Numbered from the stretch's first letter, positions 1-8,940 are shown. The stretch: 64,000 nucleotides of DNA from Pseudoxanthomonas sp. PXM01 (GCF_014851815.1 NZ_JACVAJ010000001.1:1054001-1118000), one strand, 5' to 3'. Notes: generated by a model not told the origin, from the letters alone. A program made the numbers and translations.

Positions 1-2
1 AC

Positions 3-200
3 CTCGTGATGGATGGCATCATGCCCGTGGCCCCGACGACGCTGCGTCCGCTCGCCGGCACCGCCGCCATCGACGCCGCGCAACCCAACGCCCCCGCCAC
101 CCGGAGCCATCCCGTGCGCTATCAACTCGACACCCGCTCCGTTCCCGTGGCCAGGCCGGTCAAGGGATCCGCGCCCGACCTGGGGGCCATCGAGTTTTGA
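3..200 (+). CDS. C-terminal end of a probable parallel beta-helix surface protein (5' truncated)
   Basis: The reading frame is open from the left edge and closes with TGA at 198-200, so only about 65 C-terminal residues are present. The end reads PDLGAIEF, a closing motif typical of secreted right-handed parallel beta-helix proteins, which often finish in D-[IL]-G-A-x-E-[FY]. The gene at 6167-7837 has the related LSIGALES before its tail, so two such proteins seem to belong to this exopolysaccharide region. The stop overlaps the TTG start of the next gene, which suggests translational coupling. The fold is inferred from this short end only; nothing can be said about substrate or upstream domains. 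Confidence 0.6.
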   Translation, partial: LVMDGIMPVAPTTLRPLAGTAAIDAAQPNAPATRSHPVRYQLDTRSVPVARPVKGSAPDLGAIEF

Positions 201-1231
201 GCGGCGCCGCGTACGAAGTGGTCGAAGCCTCGGCGCGACACGATCGGGAACAGGTCCTCGCGCTCTGGGATGGCAATCTGGGCAGCGGTACGCGCCTGGG
301 CCTGAAGTACGACTGGTTCTATCTGGACTGCCCCGGCGACGCACCGCTGGTGATGTCGCTGCTGCATCGCGAAACGGGAGCGCGCGTGGGCGTGGTCGCC
401 GCCGGTGAGCGGCGCATGCTCTGGCGGGGACAGCCCGCGCGCGGCGCGCTCATGGTCGATCTGGCCGTGGCACCCGAGCACCGCTGGCTGGGGCCGGCGC
501 TGATCCTGCAGCGACGCATGAAACAGGTCGCCGCCGAACGCTACGACCTGCTTTACGTGTTCCCCAATCCCTTGGCCACACCCGTCTACCTGCGGGCAGG
601 CTATTCGCAACTGGGCGAAATCGTGCGCTACGCGCGCGTGCTGCGGCATCAGGACTATCTGGCGCGCCACCTGCCAACGCCGCTGGCATGGGCCGGCGGT
701 TCGCTGCTGGACGCGCTCGACCGCGTGCGTCGGCGACTGCGTGCGCGCCCGTGCCGACACGAGTGGGTCGATCGCAGTACCGATGAGATGGACCGTCTGT
801 GGGCGGGCAGCCATCACGGCGACGGCCCGATCACGATACGGGACCGTGCCTACCTGGACTGGCGATTCGACCGCTCGCCCCTGGCCAGCACGCGCTACCT
901 GCTGCTGCGTGCGGACGATGGACGGCTGGAGGCCTGGTTCGCCTGCCAGGCGCGCGAAGACAACATCCTGCACGTCCACGACTTCTGGTCGGTCGATGCC
1001 GTGGAAGGTCTCGCGCGCACGCGCGTCGACACCTTGCTGCATGCGGCCCATGCGGCCGGCCATCGTGCCGTCTGGTTCGAGTTCGCCGGTGCCTCTGCGG
1101 CGGTGGCAGGCTGGCTTGCAGCCGGGTTCAAGCCACGCTCGCGCCGTCCCGTGTTCGGTCACGCCACGACATGCCCGCCGCAAGCGCTCGCCGCGTCCCT
1201 GCACCTGACCGCCGCCGACGAGGACGAATGA
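197..1231 (+). CDS. GNAT-like N-acetyltransferase of the exopolysaccharide locus
   Basis: Predicted 344-residue soluble acyltransferase. The N-terminal half (about residues 1-150) resembles a GNAT domain: a strand with MVDLAVAPEHRWLGPAL stands where the acetyl-CoA pyrophosphate loop lies, and YLRAGYSQLG resembles the closing GNAT motif. The C-terminal half (about 190-330) has a second, weaker GNAT-like pattern ending in AAGFKPRSRRPVFG, so a tandem-GNAT or FemAB-like layout is possible. The TTG start at 197 overlaps the stop of the preceding frame, and its stop overlaps the ATG of the decarboxylase gene (ATGA at 1228-1231), so the three are probably co-translated. Acceptor unknown; a sugar or amino group on the exopolysaccharide or its building block is an inference from context. 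Confidence 0.7.
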   Translation: MSGAAYEVVEASARHDREQVLALWDGNLGSGTRLGLKYDWFYLDCPGDAPLVMSLLHRETGARVGVVAAGERRMLWRGQPARGALMVDLAVAPEHRWLGPALILQRRMKQVAAERYDLLYVFPNPLATPVYLRAGYSQLGEIVRYARVLRHQDYLARHLPTPLAWAGGSLLDALDRVRRRLRARPCRHEWVDRSTDEMDRLWAGSHHGDGPITIRDRAYLDWRFDRSPLASTRYLLLRADDGRLEAWFACQAREDNILHVHDFWSVDAVEGLARTRVDTLLHAAHAAGHRAVWFEFAGASAAVAGWLAAGFKPRSRRPVFGHATTCPPQALAASLHLTAADEDE

Positions 1232-2523
1232 GCATGTCCGGCCAAGACACCGCGCCTTCCCCGCAGCCCACCGACGACGTGGCGACCGCCGTGCCGGCGC
1301 CCGCAACCGCGTGGATGGGCGACGCGCCGTGGCCACGGGACGACGCCAACGAATTACTGGTGAACGGAACACCACTCTCGCGCGTCGTCGAAGCGATCGG
1401 ACAGACAGCCTGCTACGTGTACGACCGTTCGCGACTGATCCATCGCGCCAGCACGCTCAAGGCGCGCCTGCCCTCCCGCGTGCACCTGCACTACGCCATC
1501 AAGGCGAACCCGATGCCGGCACTGGTCGGCCTGATGGCCGGCCTGGTCGATGGCCTGGACGTCGCCTCGCGCGGGGAGCTGCGCGTCGCCCTCGATGCCG
1601 GGATGGCGCCGGAGCACATCAGCTTCGCCGGCCCCGGCAAGTCGGCGCAGGAACTCCAGCAGGCGCATGCGGCCGGGATCCTGATCAACATCGAGTCCTT
1701 CCGCGAGATCGATCTTCTCGCACGGCTCTGCGAAGACACCGGCCGGCCGGCACGCGTGGCGGTGCGGGTCAATCTCGCGTTCGAGCTGAAGTCCTCGGGC
1801 ATGAAGATGAGTGGCGGCGCGCGTCCGTTCGGGATCGACGCCGAACTCGTCCCGCAAGCCCTCCAGCGGATCGCCGGCAGTGGGCTCTCCTTCGAAGGCT
1901 TCCATATGTTCGCGGGATCGCAGAACCTGCGCGCCGCCGCGATCGTCGAAACGCAGCAGAAATGCTACGAGCAGGCACTGGAGTGGAGCGCGCTCCTGCC
2001 CTCGCCGCTGCGCTCGCTCAATCTGGGCGGCGGGTTCGGCATTCCCTACACCCTCCAGGAAACACCTCTGGATATCGCACCGATCATGGACAACCTCGCC
2101 ATGCTCGATGCGCGTGCGGCGTCGGATTTCCCTGATGCGTACCTGGCGATCGAGTTGGGGCGCTATCTGGTCGCCGAAGCCGGTCTCTATGTTGCGCGGG
2201 TGGTCGACCGGAAAACATCACGCGGACAGGTCTTTCTGGTCACCGACGGCGGCATGCACCACCACCTGGCCGCTTCCGGCAACTTCGGCCAGGTCCTGCG
2301 CAAGAACTATCCCGTGTGCATCAACGCAGGGCATGGCGAGTACGCGCAGGCCAGCGTCGTCGGTCCGCTGTGCACGCCCCTGGACCTGCTCGCCGACCGC
2401 GCCGCCCTGCACCAGGCCGATGTGGGCGACCTCGTCGTGGTGTTCCAATCCGGTGCCTACGGCCGCAGTGCGAGTCCCCGCGATTTCCTGGGGCATCCGG
2501 ACGTGATCGAAGCCCTGGTCTGA
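1228..2523 (+). CDS. PLP-dependent decarboxylase, exosortase A system-associated type
   Basis: 431-residue fold-III (alanine racemase/diaminopimelate decarboxylase-like) enzyme. The PLP lysine is K92 in HYAIKANP, the phosphate-binding glycines are at 267-269 in LNLGGGFGIPY, ELGR is at 309-312, and C382 with Y411 lie near the expected active-site positions of the partner subunit. The sequence closely resembles the decarboxylase family found in exosortase A (PEP-CTERM) gene clusters rather than biosynthetic LysA. The start ATG at 1228 is preceded by GAGGA and overlaps the upstream stop. The product is presumably an amine or amino acid used with the neighbouring ligase and carrier protein; the substrate is not evident from sequence. 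Confidence 0.85.
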   Translation: MSMSGQDTAPSPQPTDDVATAVPAPATAWMGDAPWPRDDANELLVNGTPLSRVVEAIGQTACYVYDRSRLIHRASTLKARLPSRVHLHYAIKANPMPALVGLMAGLVDGLDVASRGELRVALDAGMAPEHISFAGPGKSAQELQQAHAAGILINIESFREIDLLARLCEDTGRPARVAVRVNLAFELKSSGMKMSGGARPFGIDAELVPQALQRIAGSGLSFEGFHMFAGSQNLRAAAIVETQQKCYEQALEWSALLPSPLRSLNLGGGFGIPYTLQETPLDIAPIMDNLAMLDARAASDFPDAYLAIELGRYLVAEAGLYVARVVDRKTSRGQVFLVTDGGMHHHLAASGNFGQVLRKNYPVCINAGHGEYAQASVVGPLCTPLDLLADRAALHQADVGDLVVVFQSGAYGRSASPRDFLGHPDVIEALV

Positions 2524-2541
2524 CCCGTCCGCCGCGGCCGG

Positions 2542-4110
2542 TCACTCGCCGTCGGGCAACGGCCTGCCTTCCGCTTCCGCCTGCAGTACGCTGCGCCGGA
2601 TCTTCCCCGTCCCTGTCTTGGGCAGCGCGTCGCGGAACTCCACCGTTCTCGGCACCATGAATTCTTCGAGATGCGCGCGACAGTGGGCGATCACGCCGCG
2701 CGCATCGATGTCCCCATCGTCCGCGACGATGATCGCCTTCAGTGCATGGCCGAGCACGGGATCCGGCACGCCGACCAGGGCGGCCTCGCGGATGCCGGGC
2801 ATGGCGTAAAGCACGTTCTCCACTTCTTTGGGACTGACCTTCTCGCCGCGCGACTTGAGAATGTCGTCCTTGCGGCCGACGAAGTACAGGAACCCTTCGT
2901 CATCCATGCGGAACAGGTCGCCCGTGTGCAGCACCTTTTCCCAGGGATAACGCCCCGTCTTGAGCGCTTTCGCCGTCGCTTCCTCGTTCCGCCAGTACCC
3001 TTGCATGACGTGACCGCCACGCACGACCAACTCACCGACATGACCCGGCTCCAGCGGTTCGCCGTCATCGCCGGCCACCCACACCTCGGTGCCCGGAATG
3101 GCGATGCCCACGCTGTCCGGCTTGCGCGCAAGATGTTCGGGCGGCAGGTAGGTGCAGCGCTTCGATTCGGTCATGCCGTACATCGAATAGATCCGCGCGT
3201 TCGGAAACATCTCCTGCAGGCGGAGGATGTGCGCAGGCGGCAGTGCCGCCGCCGTGTTCGTCAGGTAGCGCACGCTGTGCGCCCACTCCGGCGGGAAATT
3301 CCGCAACTGCACGATCAGCGCGGCCATGGTCGGCACCAGCGGGAACCCGGTGACGCCTTCACGGGCGAGTAGCGGCAGCACCTTCTGGGGGAACGCGAAG
3401 GATTTTTCCAGTACCAGTGTGGCGCCCATCTTCACGCACATCAGCAACTGGTAAAGACCGTAATCGAACGACAGCGGGAGCACGCTGAGGACCACATCGC
3501 CGGGCTGCGACTGCAGATAGCAGGTGATCGACGAGGCGGCGTGCTCGATGTTCTTGTGCGTCATCATGACGCCCTTCGGATGCCCGGTCGAACCCGAGGT
3601 GTACACCAGCATCGCCAGATCGGTATCGATCCCCGCGATCGCAGGCGCAGCTTCCGCGCCGTCCACGAATCCGGCGTACCCGATGCTGCCCGGCGGCCAG
3701 GTCTTTACTCCCGGCTCGTCGACCACCACGATCGTGCGCACGCTCGGCGATTGCGCGGCCGCCGCTGCGGCCACCTCCAGCAGGCTGGCCTGGGTGAACA
3801 GCACCGAGGCTTCGCAGTTGCCCAGCACGAAGGCCAGCTTGTCCGCCTTGGTGGTCGGATTGATCACGCTGAAGACACCGCCCGCGCGCAGCGTGCCGTA
3901 GATACCGACGGCCACCTCGGGACGATTCTCCATGAAGACTACGCAGCGCTCGCCATTGACGAATGCCGCCCGCGTCGACAGCGCGCCCGCGAACCGCTCG
4001 GCGGCTGCATTCAATGCGGCGAAACTGATGCGGTCCGTACCGCTGACGATGGCCGTACGCTGGCCATGCGCCCGCGCACCGGCGGCGAGGTGCGCTTCGC
4101 AGCGGATCAT
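2542..4110 (-). CDS. AMP-forming acyl ligase, exosortase A system-associated type
   Basis: 522-residue member of the ANL adenylating family. The P-loop-like motif YTSGSTGHPKG is at 170-180, YGMTE follows in the middle, the hinge and ATP-binding GDLFRMDDEG segment comes later, and the C-terminal catalytic lysine is K503 in PKTGTGKIRR. It would adenylate a carboxylic acid and pass it to CoA or to the carrier protein encoded immediately upstream, with which it overlaps by ATGA at 4107-4110. It resembles the acyl-CoA ligase family of exosortase A loci. It converges on the decarboxylase gene with only 18 bases between them. Substrate unknown. Confidence 0.87.
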   Translation of the reverse strand: MIRCEAHLAAGARAHGQRTAIVSGTDRISFAALNAAAERFAGALSTRAAFVNGERCVVFMENRPEVAVGIYGTLRAGGVFSVINPTTKADKLAFVLGNCEASVLFTQASLLEVAAAAAAQSPSVRTIVVVDEPGVKTWPPGSIGYAGFVDGAEAAPAIAGIDTDLAMLVYTSGSTGHPKGVMMTHKNIEHAASSITCYLQSQPGDVVLSVLPLSFDYGLYQLLMCVKMGATLVLEKSFAFPQKVLPLLAREGVTGFPLVPTMAALIVQLRNFPPEWAHSVRYLTNTAAALPPAHILRLQEMFPNARIYSMYGMTESKRCTYLPPEHLARKPDSVGIAIPGTEVWVAGDDGEPLEPGHVGELVVRGGHVMQGYWRNEEATAKALKTGRYPWEKVLHTGDLFRMDDEGFLYFVGRKDDILKSRGEKVSPKEVENVLYAMPGIREAALVGVPDPVLGHALKAIIVADDGDIDARGVIAHCRAHLEEFMVPRTVEFRDALPKTGTGKIRRSVLQAEAEGRPLPDGE

Positions 4111-4373
4111 CCGGCCTGAACCGTGCCGCCGAGCTTCCCGCTCACGAAGGCGACCAGGCTGTCGATGCTGTCCAGGTTCTCCGGCACCACATCCTCGTCG
4201 TCGACCACGATCCCGAACTGCTCTTCCAGCCAGGTCACGAGCGTGAGTACGCCGATGGAATCGATGGCGCCACTGTCCAGGAGGCTGCGCCCCTGCTGGC
4301 TTTCCTCATCCCCTGCGGGCATCGGAAACGTCGTTGCGACGAATGCACTGATCTGCTGCCGGATGGACTCCAT
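4107..4373 (-). CDS. Acyl carrier protein of the ligase pair
   Basis: 88-residue carrier protein with the phosphopantetheine site at Ser39 in GAIDSIGV and an acidic helix after it (FGIVVDDEDVVPENLDS). The ATG at 4373 is chosen over an in-frame TTG at 4394 because AAGGGA stands at proper distance before it. The stop overlaps the start of the adenylating ligase, so ligase and carrier probably form a dedicated loading pair supplying an acyl or aminoacyl group to the exopolysaccharide system. It is not the fatty-acid AcpP: the motif is DSI rather than DSL and the context differs. Confidence 0.88.
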   Translation of the reverse strand: MESIRQQISAFVATTFPMPAGDEESQQGRSLLDSGAIDSIGVLTLVTWLEEQFGIVVDDEDVVPENLDSIDSLVAFVSGKLGGTVQAG

Positions 4374-4470
4374 CCATGTTCCCTTCTTCTGCAAGCACGC
4401 GCACGATCATCCGTGATCACCGCAGCCCTTCCCCATCGAGCCCCCCACTCCCTGGGCGGCCCTTGCATCC

Positions 4471-5868
4471 TCAACGTCCGCCGCGCCGGAACAACACCAC
4501 CTCGACGGTCTGCAGCAGGATCATCAGATCGAAAACCAGGCCGTGGTTCTTGACGTAGAAAAGGTCGAACTTGAGCTTTTCCTCGGCATCCTTCACCGAG
4601 GCGCCGTACGGATAGCGCAACTGCGCCCACCCCGTGAGGCCCGGCTTCACCGAGTGTCGAACGCTATAGTAGCGGATCTCGCTGTTGAGCTGGTCCACGA
4701 ACTGGGGACGCTCGGGGCGCGGCCCGACGAAACTCATGTCGCCTGCCAGCACGTTGAACAACTGCGGCAACTCGTCCAGCCGGGTCTGGCGGATGAAGCG
4801 CCCCACCCGCGTGGTGCGATCGTCGTTCGCCGTCGCCCACCGGGCAACACCGTCTTTCTCCGCATCGGTCCGCATGCTGCGGAACTTCACCACGTTGAAG
4901 CTGCGCCCGCCTTCGCCAACGCGCACCTGCCGGTACAGGATGGTCGAGCCCGTGCCTTCCAGCCGCACGCACAGGGCGACTAGCAGCATCGCCGGCCACG
5001 CGACCAGCAACAGCAGCAACGCCGCCATGACATCGAAGAAACGCTTGCTGAGCCTGCGGGGAAGCGAGTGGTCGAATCCGCCGGCGAAGACCAGCGATGA
5101 AGGATCCACGACCTCCAGCTTGATCAGCCCGGCCTCACGCTCGAAGAACACCGGCAGATCCACCACCGACACGCCCGCCTGGGCGCAGGCCAGGATATCT
5201 TCCATCGGCAGGCCGCCACGACGCTCGTCGGGCGCGATCAGGATCTCGTCGATTTCCAGTCGGGCCGCCAGTTCGGGCAGACGCTCGTCGCCGTTGATCA
5301 GCAGGTCTTCGGACACCATGGTTTCCTGCCCTTTGACGGGAAGGAAACCGACCACCACGAAGGATTGCCGATCCGATCGACGACGCATGCGGCGATTGAT
5401 GAGGTCTGCGTTCTTGCCCGCGCCGTACACCAGGATCCGGCGCTTGAAGGCATCGAATCCGATCAGCCGGTAGGCGCCGGCACGCAGCAGGCATACGCCG
5501 AGAAGTCCCAGCAACAGCGCAAGCATGAAGACCGTGCGCCCGATGTGCGTCATCGGCGCCAGGTAGTAGAGCACGAGCAGGCCGACTGCACCGAAGACGA
5601 ACGACAGCACGATGCGGATCGCGAAGTCGATGCGCGTGTGCCGGACATGAGGCTGGTAGAGGCCGAAGGCGACCATCGAGACCGTGATGACCAGGGCGAA
5701 GATCAACCCGCGGATGAAGCCGGTCTCCAGAAACACCTGTCGGCCTTCGTCATCACCCAGAAAGCGCAACCACGCCGCGCCGGCGACCGCCAGCAGCAGG
5801 ATGGCGACTTCAAGCAACCACAGAACGCGCGTCACCCGATTTGTGCGACTCGCAAAGGCATGTGCCAC
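4471..5868 (-). CDS. Polyprenyl-phosphate sugar-1-phosphate transferase (EPS initiation)
   Basis: 465-residue inner-membrane enzyme that would start repeat-unit assembly by moving a sugar-1-phosphate from a UDP-sugar to undecaprenyl phosphate. The N-terminal third has about four membrane segments (roughly 12-125), followed by a nucleotide-binding-like CoA_binding domain (LVYGAGKNADLINRR, about 145-160). The C-terminal third is the bacterial sugar transferase domain: KRFFDVMAA with a membrane re-entrant helix, KFRSMRTDAE, RQTRLDELPQLFNVLAGDMS, VGPRPERP and KPGLTGWAQ. It resembles the glycosyltransferase associated with XrtA/PEP-CTERM loci. The start is GTG at 5868. It sits upstream of, and on the same strand as, the carrier protein and ligase. 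Confidence 0.9.
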   Translation of the reverse strand: MAHAFASRTNRVTRVLWLLEVAILLLAVAGAAWLRFLGDDEGRQVFLETGFIRGLIFALVITVSMVAFGLYQPHVRHTRIDFAIRIVLSFVFGAVGLLVLYYLAPMTHIGRTVFMLALLLGLLGVCLLRAGAYRLIGFDAFKRRILVYGAGKNADLINRRMRRRSDRQSFVVVGFLPVKGQETMVSEDLLINGDERLPELAARLEIDEILIAPDERRGGLPMEDILACAQAGVSVVDLPVFFEREAGLIKLEVVDPSSLVFAGGFDHSLPRRLSKRFFDVMAALLLLLVAWPAMLLVALCVRLEGTGSTILYRQVRVGEGGRSFNVVKFRSMRTDAEKDGVARWATANDDRTTRVGRFIRQTRLDELPQLFNVLAGDMSFVGPRPERPQFVDQLNSEIRYYSVRHSVKPGLTGWAQLRYPYGASVKDAEEKLKFDLFYVKNHGLVFDLMILLQTVEVVLFRRGGR

Positions 5869-6166
5869 GACCCTACCCCCTGATTCCCGCGCCGAGATCC
5901 CCTGCCCTGGAACGGTTTTCCCAGAACAGCATCCAGGCTGAAAACGGAGGCTTGCCGACCCAATCCGACATGGAACGGAATGCCTCCAGTCCCTGTTTCC
6001 CGCCTTACGGTCGATCTAACGTCAGGCGTGCCGGTTAGCGGCCAAGGTGGCGCAACCGTCTGCGCGGAAGCCCGCACGACGGATCTCAGGCATCAGAAGT
6101 CCCGCCTGAAAACGGCGGAAGGCGGCCACGTCGATGACGCGACCGCCTTCCGGGGGAACATCCCGC
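5869..6166. other. Intergenic region between sugar transferase and beta-helix gene
   Basis: About 300 bases between two genes on the minus strand. It should hold the promoter for the sugar transferase, but no convincing -35/-10 pair was seen. The only clear structure is the terminator-like hairpin at 6116-6152. Confidence 0.5.
6116..6152 (-). terminator. Probable intrinsic terminator after beta-helix gene
   Basis: A perfect 10-base inverted repeat, CGGAAGGCGG at 6116-6125 and CCGCCTTCCG at 6143-6152, lies just past the stop of the minus-strand gene. In the transcript it is followed by GCCGTTTTC. The loop is long (17 bases) and the U-run short, so it is only moderately convincing. Confidence 0.45.
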
Positions 6167-7837
6167 TTAGGGGTGCTTGCAGATCGAGCGCTCGCCCTCG
6201 GCGCTTTCTTCGGTGTCGCACCACGAGACCGCGGGTGCGGCCCAGCGGCGGTAGCGCGGCTGCGTTGGCTGCGTGACGTACTTGCGCACCCGGCGCGACG
6301 TGGTCGTCGTGTCGGCCGCCGCACCGGTCAGGGAAGGCACCCCCGGGACAGCGCCAGCGGTCGCCACAGGCGCCGGACTCAGCGCCGTGGGGACCGATGC
6401 AGCGCCCGTGGCGGCGGATGCGCCACCAGGCTGGAGCGGCTGCGAGCCATTGACGCGGACGGGCTGGGCCGGTTCGGTACCGCCGGCGGATTCCAGCGCG
6501 CCGATCGAGAGCCGCGCACCGGAGAGCACGCGCGAGCGCTGGCCGTTGAGATCGAGCTTGGCGCGCGAGGGCGGATCGAACAGCGGAATCAGCTGCGGCG
6601 ACGGGAACGGAAATGCGGTAGGCGTCGGCGGCGGATTGCTGCCATTGCCGACCAGCACGCTCGACGATGCAGGACGCAGATTCCATTGGGCAACGCTGGT
6701 CAGGCCCGGATCGCTGCCGTTGCGCGTACCGGTCCATTCGCCCGGCACGTTGCCCGCGCCGGACTTCACCCAGTTGTTGCTGCCCGCGACCTTGCGACCG
6801 GCGTCCCAGGCCGACGTGCCCGTCGGTCCGCAGTAAGGCGTCTCGGCTGACGAGTTCTCCACGATGACGGTCGGCGAGCCCGTGCTCGTCTGGTGGATGA
6901 CGTTGTTGTGCATCTCCAGCGAACCGGCACCCAACTGCACCATCACCGCGTTGGCGGTGCCACTGCGCGTGAACAGGATCGTGTTGTTGACCAACCGCAC
7001 GCGCCCCTGGCTGCGTCCGTTCAGATCGCCACCGATACGAATCGCGTTGGCCCAGGAGCCAGATTGGACGATGACGTTGCCGACGATATCCGAATCTTCA
7101 CGTCGCAGTCCGGCATTCCAGCCGGACTGTTGCGTGGCGCAATCCGGACCGATCAGTTCCAACGCCTGGTAGGTCGCGCCTTCGAGCCAGTTGTAATAGA
7201 TCTCTGCCCGCTCATGGCGGACCTTGACCAGATTTCCACCCGTTCCGCTATGGATGTAATTGAACTGCATGCGGAATACCGCGCCGGGGAACGCCACTTC
7301 ATCCGATTGCATGTAAATGGGATGGCGTTGCGAACCGCTGCCGCTGTTGCGGATTTCGCTGTACTCGAGGGTGAACGAGCCAGAGTTCTGGTCCGCCGCA
7401 AGAATGCCATGCGAAGGACAGTTGCGGATCACTGCGTCACGCACCGTCACGTTGTGCGCCTCGCTGAAAATGCAGGTATTGGAACCGCCGGTGACTTCGA
7501 AGCCTTCGAAGACCACGTTGTTCGAACGCTGGAACTTGATCGTGTTGGTTCCGCCCTGCAGCAAGGGTCGCGACTGACCGGCTGCGCGCTTCCAGCGGAT
7601 GATCACAGGATTGCCGGCATCGCCTCCATCGTCGCTGTTGACGACGATATTGCCGTTATACGTGGCATTGCCATCGACCTCGACGATATCGCCGGGCGCG
7701 AGATTATTGTTGGCGAACACCGCCGAGAGCTGCGTGTACTGCCGACCGGAAGGACCTACCGTATAGGTAGCCGACCAGGCGAGGCAGGGGGCAGTGACCA
7801 AGGAGAGGGCCAGGGCGGCCTTGGAGAAACTACGCAT
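6167..7837 (-). CDS. Secreted right-handed parallel beta-helix protein
   Basis: 556 residues with a signal peptide at about 1-22 (cleavage near AWS-ATYT). From about 30 to 400 there are repeating beta-helix rungs rich in Asn, Val and Ile, such as NNVVFEGFEVTGGSNT, HNVTVRDAVIRNCPSHGI and RVRLVNNTILF, a pattern seen in polysaccharide lyases and epimerases of exopolysaccharide loci. LSIGALES closes the helix. It is followed by a Pro/Ala/Thr-rich linker (about 455-520) and a basic, aromatic tail containing RYRRWAAPAVSWCDTEES. There is no PEP-CTERM motif. A role in modifying or binding the polysaccharide made by the neighbouring genes is inferred; no catalytic residues could be assigned. Confidence 0.75.
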   Translation of the reverse strand: MRSFSKAALALSLVTAPCLAWSATYTVGPSGRQYTQLSAVFANNNLAPGDIVEVDGNATYNGNIVVNSDDGGDAGNPVIIRWKRAAGQSRPLLQGGTNTIKFQRSNNVVFEGFEVTGGSNTCIFSEAHNVTVRDAVIRNCPSHGILAADQNSGSFTLEYSEIRNSGSGSQRHPIYMQSDEVAFPGAVFRMQFNYIHSGTGGNLVKVRHERAEIYYNWLEGATYQALELIGPDCATQQSGWNAGLRREDSDIVGNVIVQSGSWANAIRIGGDLNGRSQGRVRLVNNTILFTRSGTANAVMVQLGAGSLEMHNNVIHQTSTGSPTVIVENSSAETPYCGPTGTSAWDAGRKVAGSNNWVKSGAGNVPGEWTGTRNGSDPGLTSVAQWNLRPASSSVLVGNGSNPPPTPTAFPFPSPQLIPLFDPPSRAKLDLNGQRSRVLSGARLSIGALESAGGTEPAQPVRVNGSQPLQPGGASAATGAASVPTALSPAPVATAGAVPGVPSLTGAAADTTTTSRRVRKYVTQPTQPRYRRWAAPAVSWCDTEESAEGERSICKHP

Positions 7838-7980
7838 GGATAACCGACGTCAGGACAGGGGACGAGGAAAACTATATCGACCCCTTTACAACCACAGGTG
7901 AAAAGAAGTAGCCAATCTCCGAATAGCAGGATCTCGTCACATAATAATCTCGACTGCGGCCGGAAATAATCGGGCCGACA

Positions 7981-8388
7981 TCACCGGCGTACTCCCAATA
8001 TCTTTCCCGCCTCATAGGCGTCCAGCAGATCGCTCTTGCGGAGAATGATCCGCTCGTTATCGTCGAAACTGGCTTTTCCGCCATCCCCCGCAAGCGCTTC
8101 CAACGCTGCGCGCTCGTCGGTCGAACCACCATTTTCCGTTACCAGCGTGACTTCATCGCCCTCCACCGCGATCACTCTCATCAAACCGAAGGCACGCCCG
8201 CTCTGCTCGAAATCAGCGTCGGAGAAGTAGGTAAGCTCGGCCGCATAGTGATCGCCCACTGCGGGCGCCTGCAAAAGCGTCTGTTCCTGCTGCTGCCCGG
8301 ATGCGGCATCGCGCCCGCAGGCGACCAGTGCGACCGCCGCCAGAAACAGGACCACGAACGGACACCACTTTTTCAACGATGACGCCAT
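7981..8388 (-). CDS. Putative lipoprotein
   Basis: 135 residues starting with a lysine-containing n-region and a hydrophobic stretch that ends in the lipobox LVAC, so Cys24 would be lipidated and the protein anchored in the membrane. The mature part is small, acidic and without recognised domains (AAELTYFSDADFEQSG, EGDEVTLVTENGG, LRKSDLLDAYEAGKILGV). GAGG lies at proper distance before the ATG. Function unknown. It lies upstream of the beta-helix gene on the same strand with about 140 bases between. Confidence 0.7.
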   Translation of the reverse strand: MASSLKKWCPFVVLFLAAVALVACGRDAASGQQQEQTLLQAPAVGDHYAAELTYFSDADFEQSGRAFGLMRVIAVEGDEVTLVTENGGSTDERAALEALAGDGGKASFDDNERIILRKSDLLDAYEAGKILGVRR

Positions 8389-8555
8389 GTCGAACCTCGC
8401 TGCTTTCCGCTGGAGTCATGATGCTCATCGGACCCGGACGACGGCGGACGCGCCGCAACACATACACTCGATCATATGCGCTAACGGCAGCACCCACGCC
8501 ACCAGACATCGACAGCAGATCTCGGACGGTGGGCGCCGGCAGAATGACCAGGCAC

Positions 8556-8588
8556 AAAAAAACCGGCAAGTTTCCTTGCCGGTTTTTT
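8556..8588. terminator. Strong bidirectional intrinsic terminator
   Basis: A perfect hairpin AAAAAACCGGCAAG (8557-8570) / CTTGCCGGTTTTTT (8575-8588) with a 4-base loop. It follows the minus-strand tRNA-Arg gene and gives a U-run on either strand. Confidence 0.85.
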
Positions 8589-8596
8589 CTTTTGTA

Positions 8597-8673
8597 TGGC
8601 GCGCCCGGAGAGATTCGAACTCCCGACCGCCTGGTTCGTAGCCAGGTACTCTATCCAGCTGAGCTACGGGCGC
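8597..8673 (-). tRNA. tRNA-Arg (anticodon ACG)
   Basis: 77 bases on the minus strand. The acceptor stem GCGCCCG/CGGGCGC closes the cloverleaf, with discriminator G and an encoded CCA at 8599-8597. The anticodon loop CTACGAA gives ACG, and the T-arm is GGGAG-TTCGAAT-CTCTC. It decodes CGN arginine codons, its A34 presumably becoming inosine. Confidence 0.96.
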
Positions 8674-8847
8674 GTGAGGAGCGGAATTATGCGTGAGACG
8701 TTTTCCGCTCGTCAATCTTTTTCTACTTCTTTGTTGCTTCCCGTGGCGTCACTGACGACGCTTCCGGAGGATGCTTCGCCGAGCAGAGCTACGACATCGG
8801 CATCCTGTTTCCCCACGCACTTCGGTAAGGCAAGACGAACTTCAAAC

Positions 8848-8940
8848 TGGCGGAGTGAGAGGGATTCGAACCCTCGATAAGGCTTTTGACCCTATACTCC
8901 CTTAGCAGGGGAGCCCCTTCAGCCGCTCGGGCATCACTCC
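8848..8940 (-). tRNA. tRNA-Ser (anticodon GCT)
   Basis: 93 bases on the minus strand with a long variable arm, as expected of class II tRNA-Ser. The acceptor stem is GGAGTGA with encoded CCA at the 3' end (8850-8848). The anticodon loop CTGCTAA gives GCT for AGC/AGU codons. It lies downstream of csrA on the same strand, an order conserved in related bacteria. Confidence 0.96.
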
